DNA of 64,000 nucleotides, from contig CALUMZ010000004.1 in the NCBI GenBank assembly GCA_944321865.1, positions 1 through 64,000 on the forward strand. The letters run 5' to 3'. Below are positions 47,016 through 55,411 of this stretch, one piece after another. The stretch comes from an uncultured Muribaculaceae bacterium. Lineage in GTDB: Bacteria > Bacteroidota > Bacteroidia > Bacteroidales > Muribaculaceae. Positions within the stretch are counted from its first letter, which is position 1; each line of letters opens with the position of its first letter. A program made the translations under genes and the position numbers. The notes under the pieces are model-generated. The model worked only from the letters and a program-made list of their open reading frames with translations, searched no databases and was not told the origin of the DNA.

Positions 47016-48002
47016 TTAGTAGCTGTAAATCACGTTAAGCACAGTCTGCCCTACGGCCTTGAGCGAAGCCGAATCGATGATGTCGGGGGTGTCGGCCGTA
47101 GTGTGCCACTGCCTGAAGAATCCGGTGCCGGTGGCATCGGTCTGGTCGATGATGTCGATGCACGGAATGCCGGCGCGGTTGACGAAAAGATGGTCGTCGG
47201 TCACGGCACCGCCGGGAGTGTCGACAAAGTAGTCGCCGTAGCCGGCCGTCCGGGCCGTTTTCCAAACCTCGTCGACAAACCCTCGGGCATAGTGGGTCGA
47301 GAAATACTCACGGGCAAATACTGCGCCACCCGCACCCACCATGTCGAGCAATATGCCATACATGGGGCGGTAGCCGGGACGGTGCGGATTGGCCGTCCAA
47401 TATTGCGTGCCAAGTGCCCACGTATCATCGTTGCCCGCACCAGAGTCACCCCAGTCCTCGGCATCGACCAACAGAATATCTACACCTATCGAGGGTTTGG
47501 CCGCAGCCAGTTGCCTTGCCACTTCGAGCAGCACGGCCACTCCGCTTGCGCCGTCGTTGGCACCCGGCACGGGGTCTCGGCGGCGCGCAGGATCGGGGTC
47601 ATTGTCAGCCCACGGGCGACAATCCCAGTGGGCGAGCAACAGCAACCGCCGCGAGGCATCGGGGTTGTACTCCCCTATTATGTTGCGGGCGGGTATCATT
47701 GTGCCGTCGAATGTAGTCAGCGACATGCGCTGCTCGGTGACCGAAGCCCCGTATTGCCGCAACTTGCCGGCAAGATAATCGCCACACAGCCGGTGCGCCT
47801 CGCTGCCGGGCACACGCGGCCCGAAAGCACACTGTTCCACCACAAACGCACGAGCCGAGTCGGCACAGAAATCGGCGGCCGGCTTGGCCTCTTGTTTGTC
47901 TTCAACCTGCAACCGACCCTCGCCGGCATTCTGTTGCCGGCCCGAAGAACAGCCCACAAGCGCCAATGCCATCATTATCATTGAAAATAAAAAATACCTC
48001 AT
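47016..48002 (-). CDS. M28-fold lipoprotein, probable glutaminyl cyclase
   Basis: A 328-residue lipoprotein (lipid Cys18 in ALVGCSSG) with an M28/glutaminyl-cyclase zinc fold. Metal and active-site segments: AHWDCRPWAD, PVPGANDGASG, DILLVDAEDWGDSG and QWHTTADTPD. The AHWD.RPWAD form and the later DMVGAGGAVFAREYFS block resemble the type II glutaminyl cyclases of Bacteroidota more than aminopeptidases. These cyclases convert N-terminal Gln to pyroglutamate on exported proteins, which is common in this phylum because signal peptidase cuts leave Gln first. An aminopeptidase role is not excluded. Confidence 0.8.
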   Translation of the reverse strand: MRYFLFSMIMMALALVGCSSGRQQNAGEGRLQVEDKQEAKPAADFCADSARAFVVEQCAFGPRVPGSEAHRLCGDYLAGKLRQYGASVTEQRMSLTTFDGTMIPARNIIGEYNPDASRRLLLLAHWDCRPWADNDPDPARRRDPVPGANDGASGVAVLLEVARQLAAAKPSIGVDILLVDAEDWGDSGAGNDDTWALGTQYWTANPHRPGYRPMYGILLDMVGAGGAVFAREYFSTHYARGFVDEVWKTARTAGYGDYFVDTPGGAVTDDHLFVNRAGIPCIDIIDQTDATGTGFFRQWHTTADTPDIIDSASLKAVGQTVLNVIYSY

Positions 48003-48138
48003 TGCGAAAGAATATGTTTTAAATTTTTTGTCTCCTTGTTTTGCCGGGAAACAGTTATTTCAAAGTGTCATTTTGGCTCTTTTAATCATCAATGTTGGCA
48101 CTTTGACGGGTTGTGACATGCAGTACCCGGTTATGCAA

Positions 48139-48204
48139 AGGGCGTATCAAAATGGCAACGGGCTGCGGAGCTGCCCATTTTTCCCATTTTGCCATACCCC
48201 CTAC
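48139..48204. repeat. Long palindromic interspersed repeat, copy 2
   Basis: A diverged copy of the element at 17684-17765: AGGGCGTATCAAAATGG near the left end, GGCTGCGGAGCTGCCCATT in the middle, and CCATTTTGCCATACCCCCT on the right, again an imperfect inverted repeat. The 398 bp from 48003 to 48400 contain this element, the promoter of the next unit, and no gene that I can support. Confidence 0.7.
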
Positions 48205-48371
48205 AACCGCCATAATGTTGTAGAAAGTATGATTCTGCAACACCCCCGCGCTGTTTCACATGAAAAATCAGAACGGTTGCCAAATTGCCTTTACACGTCA
48301 AAATTAATGATTTCCCACCCAATAGACAAATTATGTCGTTTTTGATTGCAACAATGCCATGTGCTACGGCT

Positions 48372-48379
48372 TAACTTTG
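48372..48379 (+). promoter_or_regulatory. -7 box of the capsid-like unit
   Basis: TAACTTTG, 21 bp before the ATG at 48401. A TTG at 48346-48348 lies 23 bp upstream, slightly farther than usual. It shows that the two-gene unit has its own host-type promoter and that the longer frame from 48359 is not used. Confidence 0.55.
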
Positions 48380-48400
48380 CCATACCAAACAATAATCGAC

Positions 48401-48901
48401 ATGGAAAACGAAAACATTGAAAAACACGAAGAAACCCTGTCCACACAAGAAGACATGCAGGAGACAAAACCCGAAACGCCCGAACCGGGCAGCGAAACAC
48501 CCGACTTTGCCGGGCAGTTTGCCCGGTGGTTAAACAACCCGTTGGTATCAATCGCAATGACCGATGCCCGACTGTGCCGCTTCATTGGCGACCTGATAGC
48601 CGGCGACAATGCCGACAGTGCCGTAGCACGCAATTTCCCGCACCGACTGCCCGAAATGCCCGCCGATGTTGCCACACGCCACCATCTTGACGAAGACGCA
48701 TCACAGGCCGTATCAAAATTGGGGCAAACCGTGATGAAAGGCGACTGGAGCGATGCTGCCATGAACATATTGCTGCGCGCCGCCCGGCACGACGATGACG
48801 TAAAAAATGCCGAAGCAGCCGGTTACCTGCGAGGGCGTAACGAAGCCATCGAAGTCCACCGCCGTAAACAAATCCATTCTTATTCACCCACTGAATATTA
48901 A
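48401..48901 (+). CDS. Small acidic protein, scaffold-like partner of capsid gene
   Basis: A 166-residue protein with no signal peptide. The first ~45 residues are low-complexity and rich in Glu, Thr and Pro (EKHEETLSTQEDMQETKPET). The rest is helical (FAGQFARWLNNPLVS, LRGRNEAIEVHRRKQ). No named family is recognised. Acidic helical proteins directly upstream of a capsid gene are often scaffolding or delivery proteins in phages. That role is inferred from position and composition only. 22 bp separate it from the capsid-like gene. Confidence 0.65.
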   Translation: MENENIEKHEETLSTQEDMQETKPETPEPGSETPDFAGQFARWLNNPLVSIAMTDARLCRFIGDLIAGDNADSAVARNFPHRLPEMPADVATRHHLDEDASQAVSKLGQTVMKGDWSDAAMNILLRAARHDDDVKNAEAAGYLRGRNEAIEVHRRKQIHSYSPTEY

Positions 48902-48923
48902 TTTTACCAAATATTCCAATATT

Positions 48924-50330
48924 ATGAAAAACATTCAAAACATCTCTTCGGAATGCTCATTGTGGCAAAAATTCATGAAACATCGCAGCACAATACTCCT
49001 GTTGTTGTTTATGACAATAGCCATAGTTTTACTATTGTCGGGCTGCGACATGGGAGACAGTTCGATTGCCCTTGCAGCAGTCATAGCCGGGACCGACGGC
49101 GGCAAGCACATCGTTGACGGCCCTCTGACCGCCGACACGGTAAGGCAGACGGGCAGCGAACTGATGCTTAACGAAATCGACCGGCAAATAGTGAAAATAC
49201 GCCCGATGGCTACGCCGATCGACCAAATCTCGCGTTACGCCCGTCCAAAGCACTCGCAAAGCATGATTGTTGATTATTACACCGGCGACACCAAGCCCAC
49301 GATGTGCACACTGCCCACTGCATACACTGCCTCTAACGAGGGCACTGAAGCCCAGCGAGTGGTGCTGAAAACCGACAACGACGACATGCTTGCCGTGAGC
49401 GACACGCTGATGCTGCCCGGCGTGAAGGGATATGAAGCCGACGGTACCACACCGTCTGACAAGAACCTCGTGCTGTATGTGGCAGCCAAGGACGACTCGG
49501 GCATCACTGTGATGGCACTGAACGGAATCACCATCGACGGTGTTACCAACTGCGTGCCGCCCATACCGGCCAAGTCGGTCATCATCAGAATGGGACGCGC
49601 AGCCACCGAACTCGACGTGCAAACGCCACAATTTGAATCGTTGCCGCAAAAGTCGCAAAACTATTGCCAAATATTCAAGATGCAAGTCGAGCAAAGCACA
49701 CTGATGAAAATAGGCGACAAAGAGGTTGACTGGACGCTGAGCGACCAAGAAGAAGCGGCAATCTACGACATGCGTCTGGGAATGGAAAAGAGTTTCCTCT
49801 TTGGCACCAAACGCCAACTGTATGACTATCGCAAGAAGGAAAATGTGATGTTCACCGAGGGCATCTGGTATCAGGCCGGGAAAGACTTCAGTTATTCGCC
49901 CGACACTTTCGACCAAGACACGCTCATCAGCATGATGCGTGTGGCATTCACAGGCAATGCCGGGTCGAAGCGGAAAGTGCTCATTGGCGGCTCGGCGCTC
50001 ATCGAGGCAATCAACAAAATCGACTATACCAAAGTAGTCAATGCCAAAGACACAGTGACAAAGTGGGGCATCGACTTCACCGAAATCAACAGCAAGTTTG
50101 GGCGATTGTATGTACTGCTGTCGGAGGTGTTTGACGAGTGTGGCATGGAATCGGCAGGCATGATTATCGACCCGGCTTATTTGCAGAAATACAGCCACCT
50201 GCCATTCGGTACCGAAGCCCTCGACCTGAAAAGCGCCGGCGTGCGCAACACCGACGCGCTCGTGCTCACCGAAGCAAGCTGCCTCGTGCTGCGCTACCCC
50301 AAAGCCCACGTGCGCATCACCGCGGAATAA
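48924..50330 (+). CDS. SU10/HK97-like major capsid protein with lipoprotein signal
   Basis: A 468-residue protein. Residues ~60-468 match the layout of the SU10 (DUF5309-type) HK97-fold capsid family: an N-arm with MATPIDQISRYA, QNYCQIFKMQVEQS, the long spine helix LSDQEEAAIYDMRLGMEKS then LFGTKR, the EGIWYQAG turn, SKRKVLIGGSALIEA, FGRLYVLLSEVFDE and the C-terminal beta strands ending KAHVRITAE. Uniquely, the N-terminus is a bacterial lipoprotein signal (TILLLLFMTIAIVLLLSGC, Cys41). A second ATG at 48975 would give a shorter, more classical signal (Cys24). No portal, terminase, protease or tail gene is nearby. It may be a domesticated capsid exported as a lipoprotein, or a remnant with a coincidental hydrophobic arm. 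Confidence 0.7.
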   Translation: MKNIQNISSECSLWQKFMKHRSTILLLLFMTIAIVLLLSGCDMGDSSIALAAVIAGTDGGKHIVDGPLTADTVRQTGSELMLNEIDRQIVKIRPMATPIDQISRYARPKHSQSMIVDYYTGDTKPTMCTLPTAYTASNEGTEAQRVVLKTDNDDMLAVSDTLMLPGVKGYEADGTTPSDKNLVLYVAAKDDSGITVMALNGITIDGVTNCVPPIPAKSVIIRMGRAATELDVQTPQFESLPQKSQNYCQIFKMQVEQSTLMKIGDKEVDWTLSDQEEAAIYDMRLGMEKSFLFGTKRQLYDYRKKENVMFTEGIWYQAGKDFSYSPDTFDQDTLISMMRVAFTGNAGSKRKVLIGGSALIEAINKIDYTKVVNAKDTVTKWGIDFTEINSKFGRLYVLLSEVFDECGMESAGMIIDPAYLQKYSHLPFGTEALDLKSAGVRNTDALVLTEASCLVLRYPKAHVRITAE

Positions 50331-50361
50331 CGACATATCGTCATTACTGCCTCATACAAAT

Positions 50362-50408
50362 ACCCATCGGAGTAAGACTAAACCAGTCTCCACCCGATGG
50401 GTTATTTT
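50362..50408 (+). terminator. Terminator of the capsid-like unit
   Basis: ACCCATCGG (50362-50370) pairs with CCGATGGGT (50394-50402), with an inner GACT/AGTC pair, then TATTTTTT. It sits 31 bp after the capsid-like stop codon. Confidence 0.8.
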
Positions 50409-50474
50409 TTATGCCCAAAAAAAACATTTTTCCATTTTCAAACCAATATTGCTTACATTTTGCAAATATTTAGG

Positions 50475-50482
50475 TACTTTTG
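50475..50482 (+). promoter_or_regulatory. -7 box of the DUF4954 gene
   Basis: TACTTTTG, about 40 bp before the ATG at 50522. An in-frame upstream codon at 50480 falls inside the box, so it cannot be the start. Confidence 0.6.
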
Positions 50483-50521
50483 CGCAAACCATTCGAATCA
50501 ATAACCAGAAATAGTATAAAA

Positions 50522-52519
50522 ATGGAACAGCACACATCATATCGCAAACTCATTGACAGTGAAATCGCCACATTGCAACAGCAAGGCTGCCGTGCCAACG
50601 ACTGGCAACAAGTGGAAATAACCGACGGCACCGACCTTGCTCACATCACCGGCGTAACCTTCTCGGGCAGCATACGGATAGGCACAACCGACAAGTGCTT
50701 CGAGCTACCGGGCGGGCTGCGGCGGCACAGCGGGCTGCGCAACGCAACGCTGCACAATGTGACAATAGGTGACAACTGCCTCATCGAGAACATTCGCGGC
50801 TACATTGCCAACTACAACATAGGTAACGACACGCATATATGCAACATCGACACGCTTGCCGTGGACGGCCGCAGCAGTTTCGGTAACGGAATCGACGTGT
50901 CGGTGCTCAACGAGACGGGAGGCCGCGAAGTGATGATGCACGACCGCCTGTCGGCTCACCAAGCCTACTTCATGGCACTGTACCGCCACCGCCCGACACT
51001 GATTCGCAACATGCGTGAAATCATCTCGGAATATGCCAACCGGGTGAGCAGCGAAACCGGCACCGTGGGGTCGCACGTGGTGATTGCCGACTGTGGCGAG
51101 CTGCACAACCTGCGCATAGGCGACTATTGCTCGGTGATAGGTGCGGCAAGGCTTGTAAACGGCAGCATCAACAGCGTGCGCGAAGCTCCGGTGACAATCG
51201 GCCGCAACGTGATTTGCGTGGATTTTATTATTTCAAGCGGCTCATCCGTTACCGACGGTGCCATGCTCACCCGTTGCTTCGTGGGACAGGCCTGCACGAT
51301 AGGGCATGGGTACTCGGCCAGCGAATCGCTGTTCTTTGGCAATTGTCAAGAAGAAAACGGCGAGGCGTGTGCCGTATTTGCAGGCCCGTTCACCGTCACG
51401 CACCACAAGTCGACATTGCTCATTGCCAGCCAATTCTCGTTCATGAATGCGGGATCGGGGTCAAACCAGAGCAACCACATGTACAAGCTCGGTCCCATTC
51501 ACCAAGGCTCGATGGAACGCGGCGCAAAAACATCGTCCAACTCCTACATCTTGTGGCCGGCGCGGATAGGGGCATTCTCGCTTGTCATGGGGCGGCACGC
51601 CGACCACCCCGACACGAGCGACCTGCCATTCTCCTACCTGATAGAGCATGAAAACATGACATACCTCTACCCTGCCATAAACTTGCGCAGCGTGGGTACC
51701 ATACGCGATGCCCGCAAATGGCCGATGCGCGACAAGCGTACCGACCCTCACCGTCTCGACCAGATAAACTACAACCTGCTAAGCCCCTACACCATACAAA
51801 AGATGATGAACGGCTGCAAGATATTGAAAGACTTGCAACACCTTGCCGGGGAAACATCGGTGGTATATTCCTACCAAAGCACGCGCATCAAGAACAGCGC
51901 GCTTGTGCGCGGACTTGAACTCTACGACATGGCCATAAACAAGTTTCTCGGCAACTCCATCATAAAGCGGTTGGAAGGGCTTACACCCACGTGCGACGAC
52001 GACATTCGCCGGCGGCTCAAGCCCGACACCGAAGCCGGGCTTGGCGACTGGTGTGACCTGTCGGGACTTATCGCGCCCAAGAGTGAAGTGCTGCGGCTGA
52101 TCGACGACATAGAGCAACAGCGTGTAACCGACGTTGACGGCATTCACGACCGTTTCGCCGAAATGCACGCCAACTATTACCGCTATGAATGGACGTGGGC
52201 GTTCGACAAAATACTGCGGTACTACAAGCTCGATGCCGACCGCATCACGGCAGCCGATGTCATCGGCATAGTGCAGCGATGGAAGACGGCCGTGGTGGGT
52301 ATCGACAATCTTGTATACAATGATGCAAAGAAGGAATTTTCGCTCTCTTCGATGACCGGCTTCGGCGTTGACGGCGACCGCACACAGCAAATCGAAGACT
52401 TCGAGCAAGTGCGCGGCGTGTTTGAACGCGACCCGTCGGTACAGTCCATCCTCGACCACATACGCGTCAAGACTGCCCTCGGCGACAGCGTGATAGCCAC
52501 AATGCAGCAAGCCTTGTAA
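50522..52519 (+). CDS. DUF4954 protein, left-handed beta-helix
   Basis: A 665-residue cytosolic protein of the Bacteroidota DUF4954 family. Residues ~30-330 carry imperfect hexapeptide repeats (VTIGDNCLIENI, IGRNVICVDFIIS, CTIGHGYSASESL), which form a left-handed beta-helix like sugar-nucleotide and acyl transferases. The central ILWPARIGAFSLVMGRHADH segment is strongly conserved in the family. The C-terminal third is helical. Function unknown, and an acyl- or nucleotidyl-transferase role is suggested by the fold only. Monocistronic. Confidence 0.88.
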   Translation: MEQHTSYRKLIDSEIATLQQQGCRANDWQQVEITDGTDLAHITGVTFSGSIRIGTTDKCFELPGGLRRHSGLRNATLHNVTIGDNCLIENIRGYIANYNIGNDTHICNIDTLAVDGRSSFGNGIDVSVLNETGGREVMMHDRLSAHQAYFMALYRHRPTLIRNMREIISEYANRVSSETGTVGSHVVIADCGELHNLRIGDYCSVIGAARLVNGSINSVREAPVTIGRNVICVDFIISSGSSVTDGAMLTRCFVGQACTIGHGYSASESLFFGNCQEENGEACAVFAGPFTVTHHKSTLLIASQFSFMNAGSGSNQSNHMYKLGPIHQGSMERGAKTSSNSYILWPARIGAFSLVMGRHADHPDTSDLPFSYLIEHENMTYLYPAINLRSVGTIRDARKWPMRDKRTDPHRLDQINYNLLSPYTIQKMMNGCKILKDLQHLAGETSVVYSYQSTRIKNSALVRGLELYDMAINKFLGNSIIKRLEGLTPTCDDDIRRRLKPDTEAGLGDWCDLSGLIAPKSEVLRLIDDIEQQRVTDVDGIHDRFAEMHANYYRYEWTWAFDKILRYYKLDADRITAADVIGIVQRWKTAVVGIDNLVYNDAKKEFSLSSMTGFGVDGDRTQQIEDFEQVRGVFERDPSVQSILDHIRVKTALGDSVIATMQQAL

Positions 52520-52592
52520 CCCACCCGGCATACTACTCTTGTTATATCATAAACCCAAATCTAATGACCGTTTTGGGATAAATATAGAATAC

Positions 52593-52659
52593 GCCTCGGC
52601 AAAGCAAAAAAACGTGCAAGCCCGTTTTTTTGCTTTGCTCTCGACTTTCGCTATATTTG
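52593..52659 (+). repeat. Single hairpin-promoter repeat upstream of rnz
   Basis: On the plus strand it reads CCTCGGCAAAGC, an A-tract/T-tract hairpin with GTGCAAGCC at its centre, TTGCTCTCG, and then TATATTTG at the end. It aligns block for block with the copies upstream of lrgA (17402-17655, minus strand), in the same orientation relative to its gene. Confidence 0.8.
52629..52659 (+). promoter_or_regulatory. rnz promoter contained in the repeat
   Basis: TTTG at 52629-52632, the end of the hairpin T-arm, and TATATTTG at 52652-52659, separated by exactly 19 bp, the same spacing as in the lrgAB copy. Confidence 0.7.
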
Positions 52660-52688
52660 TACCAAACAAATAAAGACGGTAAAACATC

Positions 52689-53621
52689 ATGCCGACAAAA
52701 TTCGAGCTTAACATATTGGGCTGCGGCTCGGCCACAGCATCGCTGCGGCACTTTCCCTCATGCCAAGTGCTTAACATTCGCGACAACCTGTTCATGATAG
52801 ATTGCGGCGAAGGGGCACAGTTGCAATTGCGCAAGATGTCGCTCAAGTATGCACGGCTCGGGCACATTTTCATCAGCCATCTACATGGCGACCATTGCTT
52901 CGGGCTGCCGGGGCTGATTTCCACTATGGCACTGCTGGGTAAAACCGGGGAAATCACAATACACACTTTCGACGATGGGCGACGCATCTTCAGCGAAATA
53001 CTCGGGTACTTTTGCCGTGAACTGCCTTTCAATGTGCGGTTCAACGTCATCACACCGTCGCAGCAGACAATCTATGAAGACGATGCCATAACCGTCAGGA
53101 CATTTCCACTCTACCACCGCTTGCCCACGGTTGGGTTCCTGTTTGCCGAAAAGCCCAAGCCGAGGCACATACGCGGCGACATGGCAAAATACTATGGCGT
53201 GCCGCACTACCAGATGAACGAGCTGCGTGCCGGTGCCGACTTCGTAACACCCGACGGCAACACCATTCCCAACGACGTGCTGACCACCGATGCCGACCCA
53301 TGCATCAGCTATGCCTATTGCTCCGACACAGTGAAATCGCAACGTGTAGCCGAAGCCGTCAAGGGTGTCGACTGGCTGTACCATGAAGCCACCTACGATG
53401 CATCATTGGGCGAAAAAGCACGGACGCGCGGGCACAGCACGAGTGCCGATGCCGCCCATATAGCCCTCGAGGCCGGAGCCCGGCACCTGATACTGGGGCA
53501 CTTTTCGAAACGATACATCAACACCGGCCAACTTGTCGACGAAGCCCGCAAGATATTTCCCTCGACAATCGCCGCCGAGGAATGCCTCACCGTCGACCTC
53601 ACCACCCCACCCAAACTGTGA
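52689..53621 (+). CDS. rnz: Ribonuclease Z
   Basis: A 310-residue zinc endonuclease that trims tRNA 3' ends. The metallo-beta-lactamase motif is His64-x-His66-x-Asp68-His69 in FISHLHGDH, and the later YHEATYD and LILGHFSKRY segments supply further metal ligands. tRNA-Arg in this window lacks an encoded CCA, so it is a typical substrate. Its promoter lies in an interspersed hairpin repeat. The stop codon (53619-53621) directly abuts the stop codon of the convergent DNA methyltransferase gene. Confidence 0.96.
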   Translation: MPTKFELNILGCGSATASLRHFPSCQVLNIRDNLFMIDCGEGAQLQLRKMSLKYARLGHIFISHLHGDHCFGLPGLISTMALLGKTGEITIHTFDDGRRIFSEILGYFCRELPFNVRFNVITPSQQTIYEDDAITVRTFPLYHRLPTVGFLFAEKPKPRHIRGDMAKYYGVPHYQMNELRAGADFVTPDGNTIPNDVLTTDADPCISYAYCSDTVKSQRVAEAVKGVDWLYHEATYDASLGEKARTRGHSTSADAAHIALEAGARHLILGHFSKRYINTGQLVDEARKIFPSTIAAEECLTVDLTTPPKL

Positions 53622-54527
53622 TTATGCAAACAGTTCTAATTGATATAAAGATTTTGGCTTAACCTCTTCCTGTATATCAAAATTGAACACCAATGCTTCT
53701 ATTACCGATTTCCTATTTTCGAGTTTCCCGCCATTATGGTAAAAATGCTCTTTTGTCATGACATTGAAACGGTTCCAATATCGAGCAAGCATTTCATTCG
53801 AGCGATAATCATTGTGATGCCATGTCGACAATATAAATTTGGCCGAGGTATTAGACAAAGCATCAAACAAATATTTCTCATCTTGCTCCGTCCACCCATT
53901 ATAATAATCAACATAACGCCCGAAATAAGGTGGGTCGCAATATATAATATCATCTTTACCGGCACTCGCTATTGTTTCCATAAAAGACATATTGACGAAT
54001 TCCCAGTCATACCTGTTAATAATTCGCCTGACATGTTCTATCTGATTACATATCTTAGTAATATATGCCGGGGCAAAACGTTCGGGCTTCTTGCAAAACG
54101 GCACATTCCATTCCCCTTTGCGATTAAACCGCATCATGCCATTGAACCCGGCACGCGAAAGGAATATGAAATCATACGAATCATATTCTTTATTAAAACG
54201 ATCTCTTACCTCCCTGAAATGTACATAACCATCTTCCTCTGAGGAATCAAGTAACCTGTTCTCTTTTTCAAGATACAACCTCATGGAATGCGGAGTAATT
54301 TCTCCATTCTGTATACTTCTATAAAATTTAATTATATGAGGATTAGTATCCCCGACAATATGCTTTCCATATATAGGGGAATTAAATCCGACAACTCCCG
54401 TGCCAAAAAAAGGTTCAATCCACCTTGCACCAAGATCTATGCCGGAACGAAGTATCAAATCATTTATCCAAGGTACAAGTTTTGTCTTGATACCTTGGGA
54501 TTTTATAGGGGGGACTATAACAGCCAT
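53622..54527 (-). CDS. M.EcoRV-type adenine-N6 DNA methyltransferase
   Basis: A 301-residue D12-class (Dam-like alpha group) enzyme. Visible motifs are VPPIKSQGIKTKLVPW at the start, the SAM-binding EPFFGTGVVG (38-47) and the catalytic DPPY at 198-201. The N-terminal block and the GEWNVPFCKKPERFAPAYI block match my recollection of M.EcoRV closely, so I predict methylation of the first adenine of GATATC. It pairs with the EcoRV-like endonuclease gene that ends 2 bp upstream. The DNA is visibly richer in A/T than its neighbours. Confidence 0.92.
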   Translation of the reverse strand: MAVIVPPIKSQGIKTKLVPWINDLILRSGIDLGARWIEPFFGTGVVGFNSPIYGKHIVGDTNPHIIKFYRSIQNGEITPHSMRLYLEKENRLLDSSEEDGYVHFREVRDRFNKEYDSYDFIFLSRAGFNGMMRFNRKGEWNVPFCKKPERFAPAYITKICNQIEHVRRIINRYDWEFVNMSFMETIASAGKDDIIYCDPPYFGRYVDYYNGWTEQDEKYLFDALSNTSAKFILSTWHHNDYRSNEMLARYWNRFNVMTKEHFYHNGGKLENRKSVIEALVFNFDIQEEVKPKSLYQLELFA

Positions 54528-54529
54528 AA

Positions 54530-55330
54530 CTATTCCAATTTCTTCAACAAATCTTGTTTGCTTGCCAAAAATTCCTTATATGTCGATAAATTTGTATAAT
54601 TGGGTTTGCCAATACCTGCACTGCGAGCATCACCTGCATTATAAAAATTCATCCAATAATCGTCAAAGACTTCTTCGCCAAGCAAGGCAAACGTACCATT
54701 CCCGTTAACTAAATTGTCCAACCCGATTACGCTCCCTATATTGCGAGTATTTCCGCTTCCGGTACGATCGCTGGCTATTTTCCATTTGGGTTGCACAAAA
54801 AAAGTAAAATCCCTTATGACCGATTTTATTGCAGCAAGTTCACTGACTTTATATATGCTACCTTCATGTATGATTTCGGCACTTTGCTTGTACAAAATAC
54901 CCAATATCAAGTGGCATTTATATTCGCCATAAGGATAATCTGTATTTTTCTTTTTGTCTCTTTGCCTGAAATATCCCCAATACGAACCAAGTGTAAACCC
55001 ACACGAACGGCTGTCGCTATAAAAACTTGACTTAAAATCCAGTGCATATATATTCCCATCCGAATCTTTAAAAGTAATATCCGGATAAAAATTTTGTGCC
55101 GAAGGGAATTCCACAGTCATGCCATTCCTTGCCGCAAACGAAATCAAGTGTGGCACAAGAATTATCTCTACAATCTTAGAAATTACTTTCGTGTCATTAG
55201 TGATTGAATATATATTTTTGTTCACATCGATGAATCCTTTTATAATCCACTCACCATCACTCGTTTCAAGTAATGACTTATATGATTTCACTTCCTCTGA
55301 AAGCAGTTCCAAGAAAAGTTCCTTATTCAT
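54530..55330 (-). CDS. EcoRV-like type II restriction endonuclease
   Basis: A 266-residue endonuclease. The PD-(D/E)xK centre is Asp84 (QNFYPDITF), Asp98 and Lys100 (ALDFKSS), with Glu55 at the position of EcoRV Glu45. The segment GSGNTRNIGSVIG also matches EcoRV. It should cut GATATC at its centre, leaving blunt ends. It is the first gene of the two-gene restriction-modification unit. No controller (C) protein gene is visible. AT-rich composition supports acquisition by transfer. Confidence 0.92.
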   Translation of the reverse strand: MNKELFLELLSEEVKSYKSLLETSDGEWIIKGFIDVNKNIYSITNDTKVISKIVEIILVPHLISFAARNGMTVEFPSAQNFYPDITFKDSDGNIYALDFKSSFYSDSRSCGFTLGSYWGYFRQRDKKKNTDYPYGEYKCHLILGILYKQSAEIIHEGSIYKVSELAAIKSVIRDFTFFVQPKWKIASDRTGSGNTRNIGSVIGLDNLVNGNGTFALLGEEVFDDYWMNFYNAGDARSAGIGKPNYTNLSTYKEFLASKQDLLKKLE

Positions 55331-55392
55331 ATCATTCTGCTATTGACATGTTGCAAAGTTAATCTAAATTATGAAAAAATCGACAATCATAA

Positions 55393-55400
55393 TATTTTTG
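55393..55400 (+). promoter_or_regulatory. Housekeeping -7 box upstream of the ECF operon
   Basis: TATTTTTG, just upstream of the ECF-type promoter at 55412-55441. It could supply basal transcription of the operon. Confidence 0.4.
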
Positions 55401-55411
55401 CAGAGGCGGGT

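Noticed and set aside
48401-50330. An active prophage
   Set aside because: No terminase, portal, protease, tail, lysis or integrase gene occurs within the window, and both flanks are ordinary host genes.
49032-50336. A 434-codon open frame antisense to the capsid-like gene
   Set aside because: The His/Val/Cys-rich product has no domain, and the sense strand has promoter, terminator and conserved blocks.
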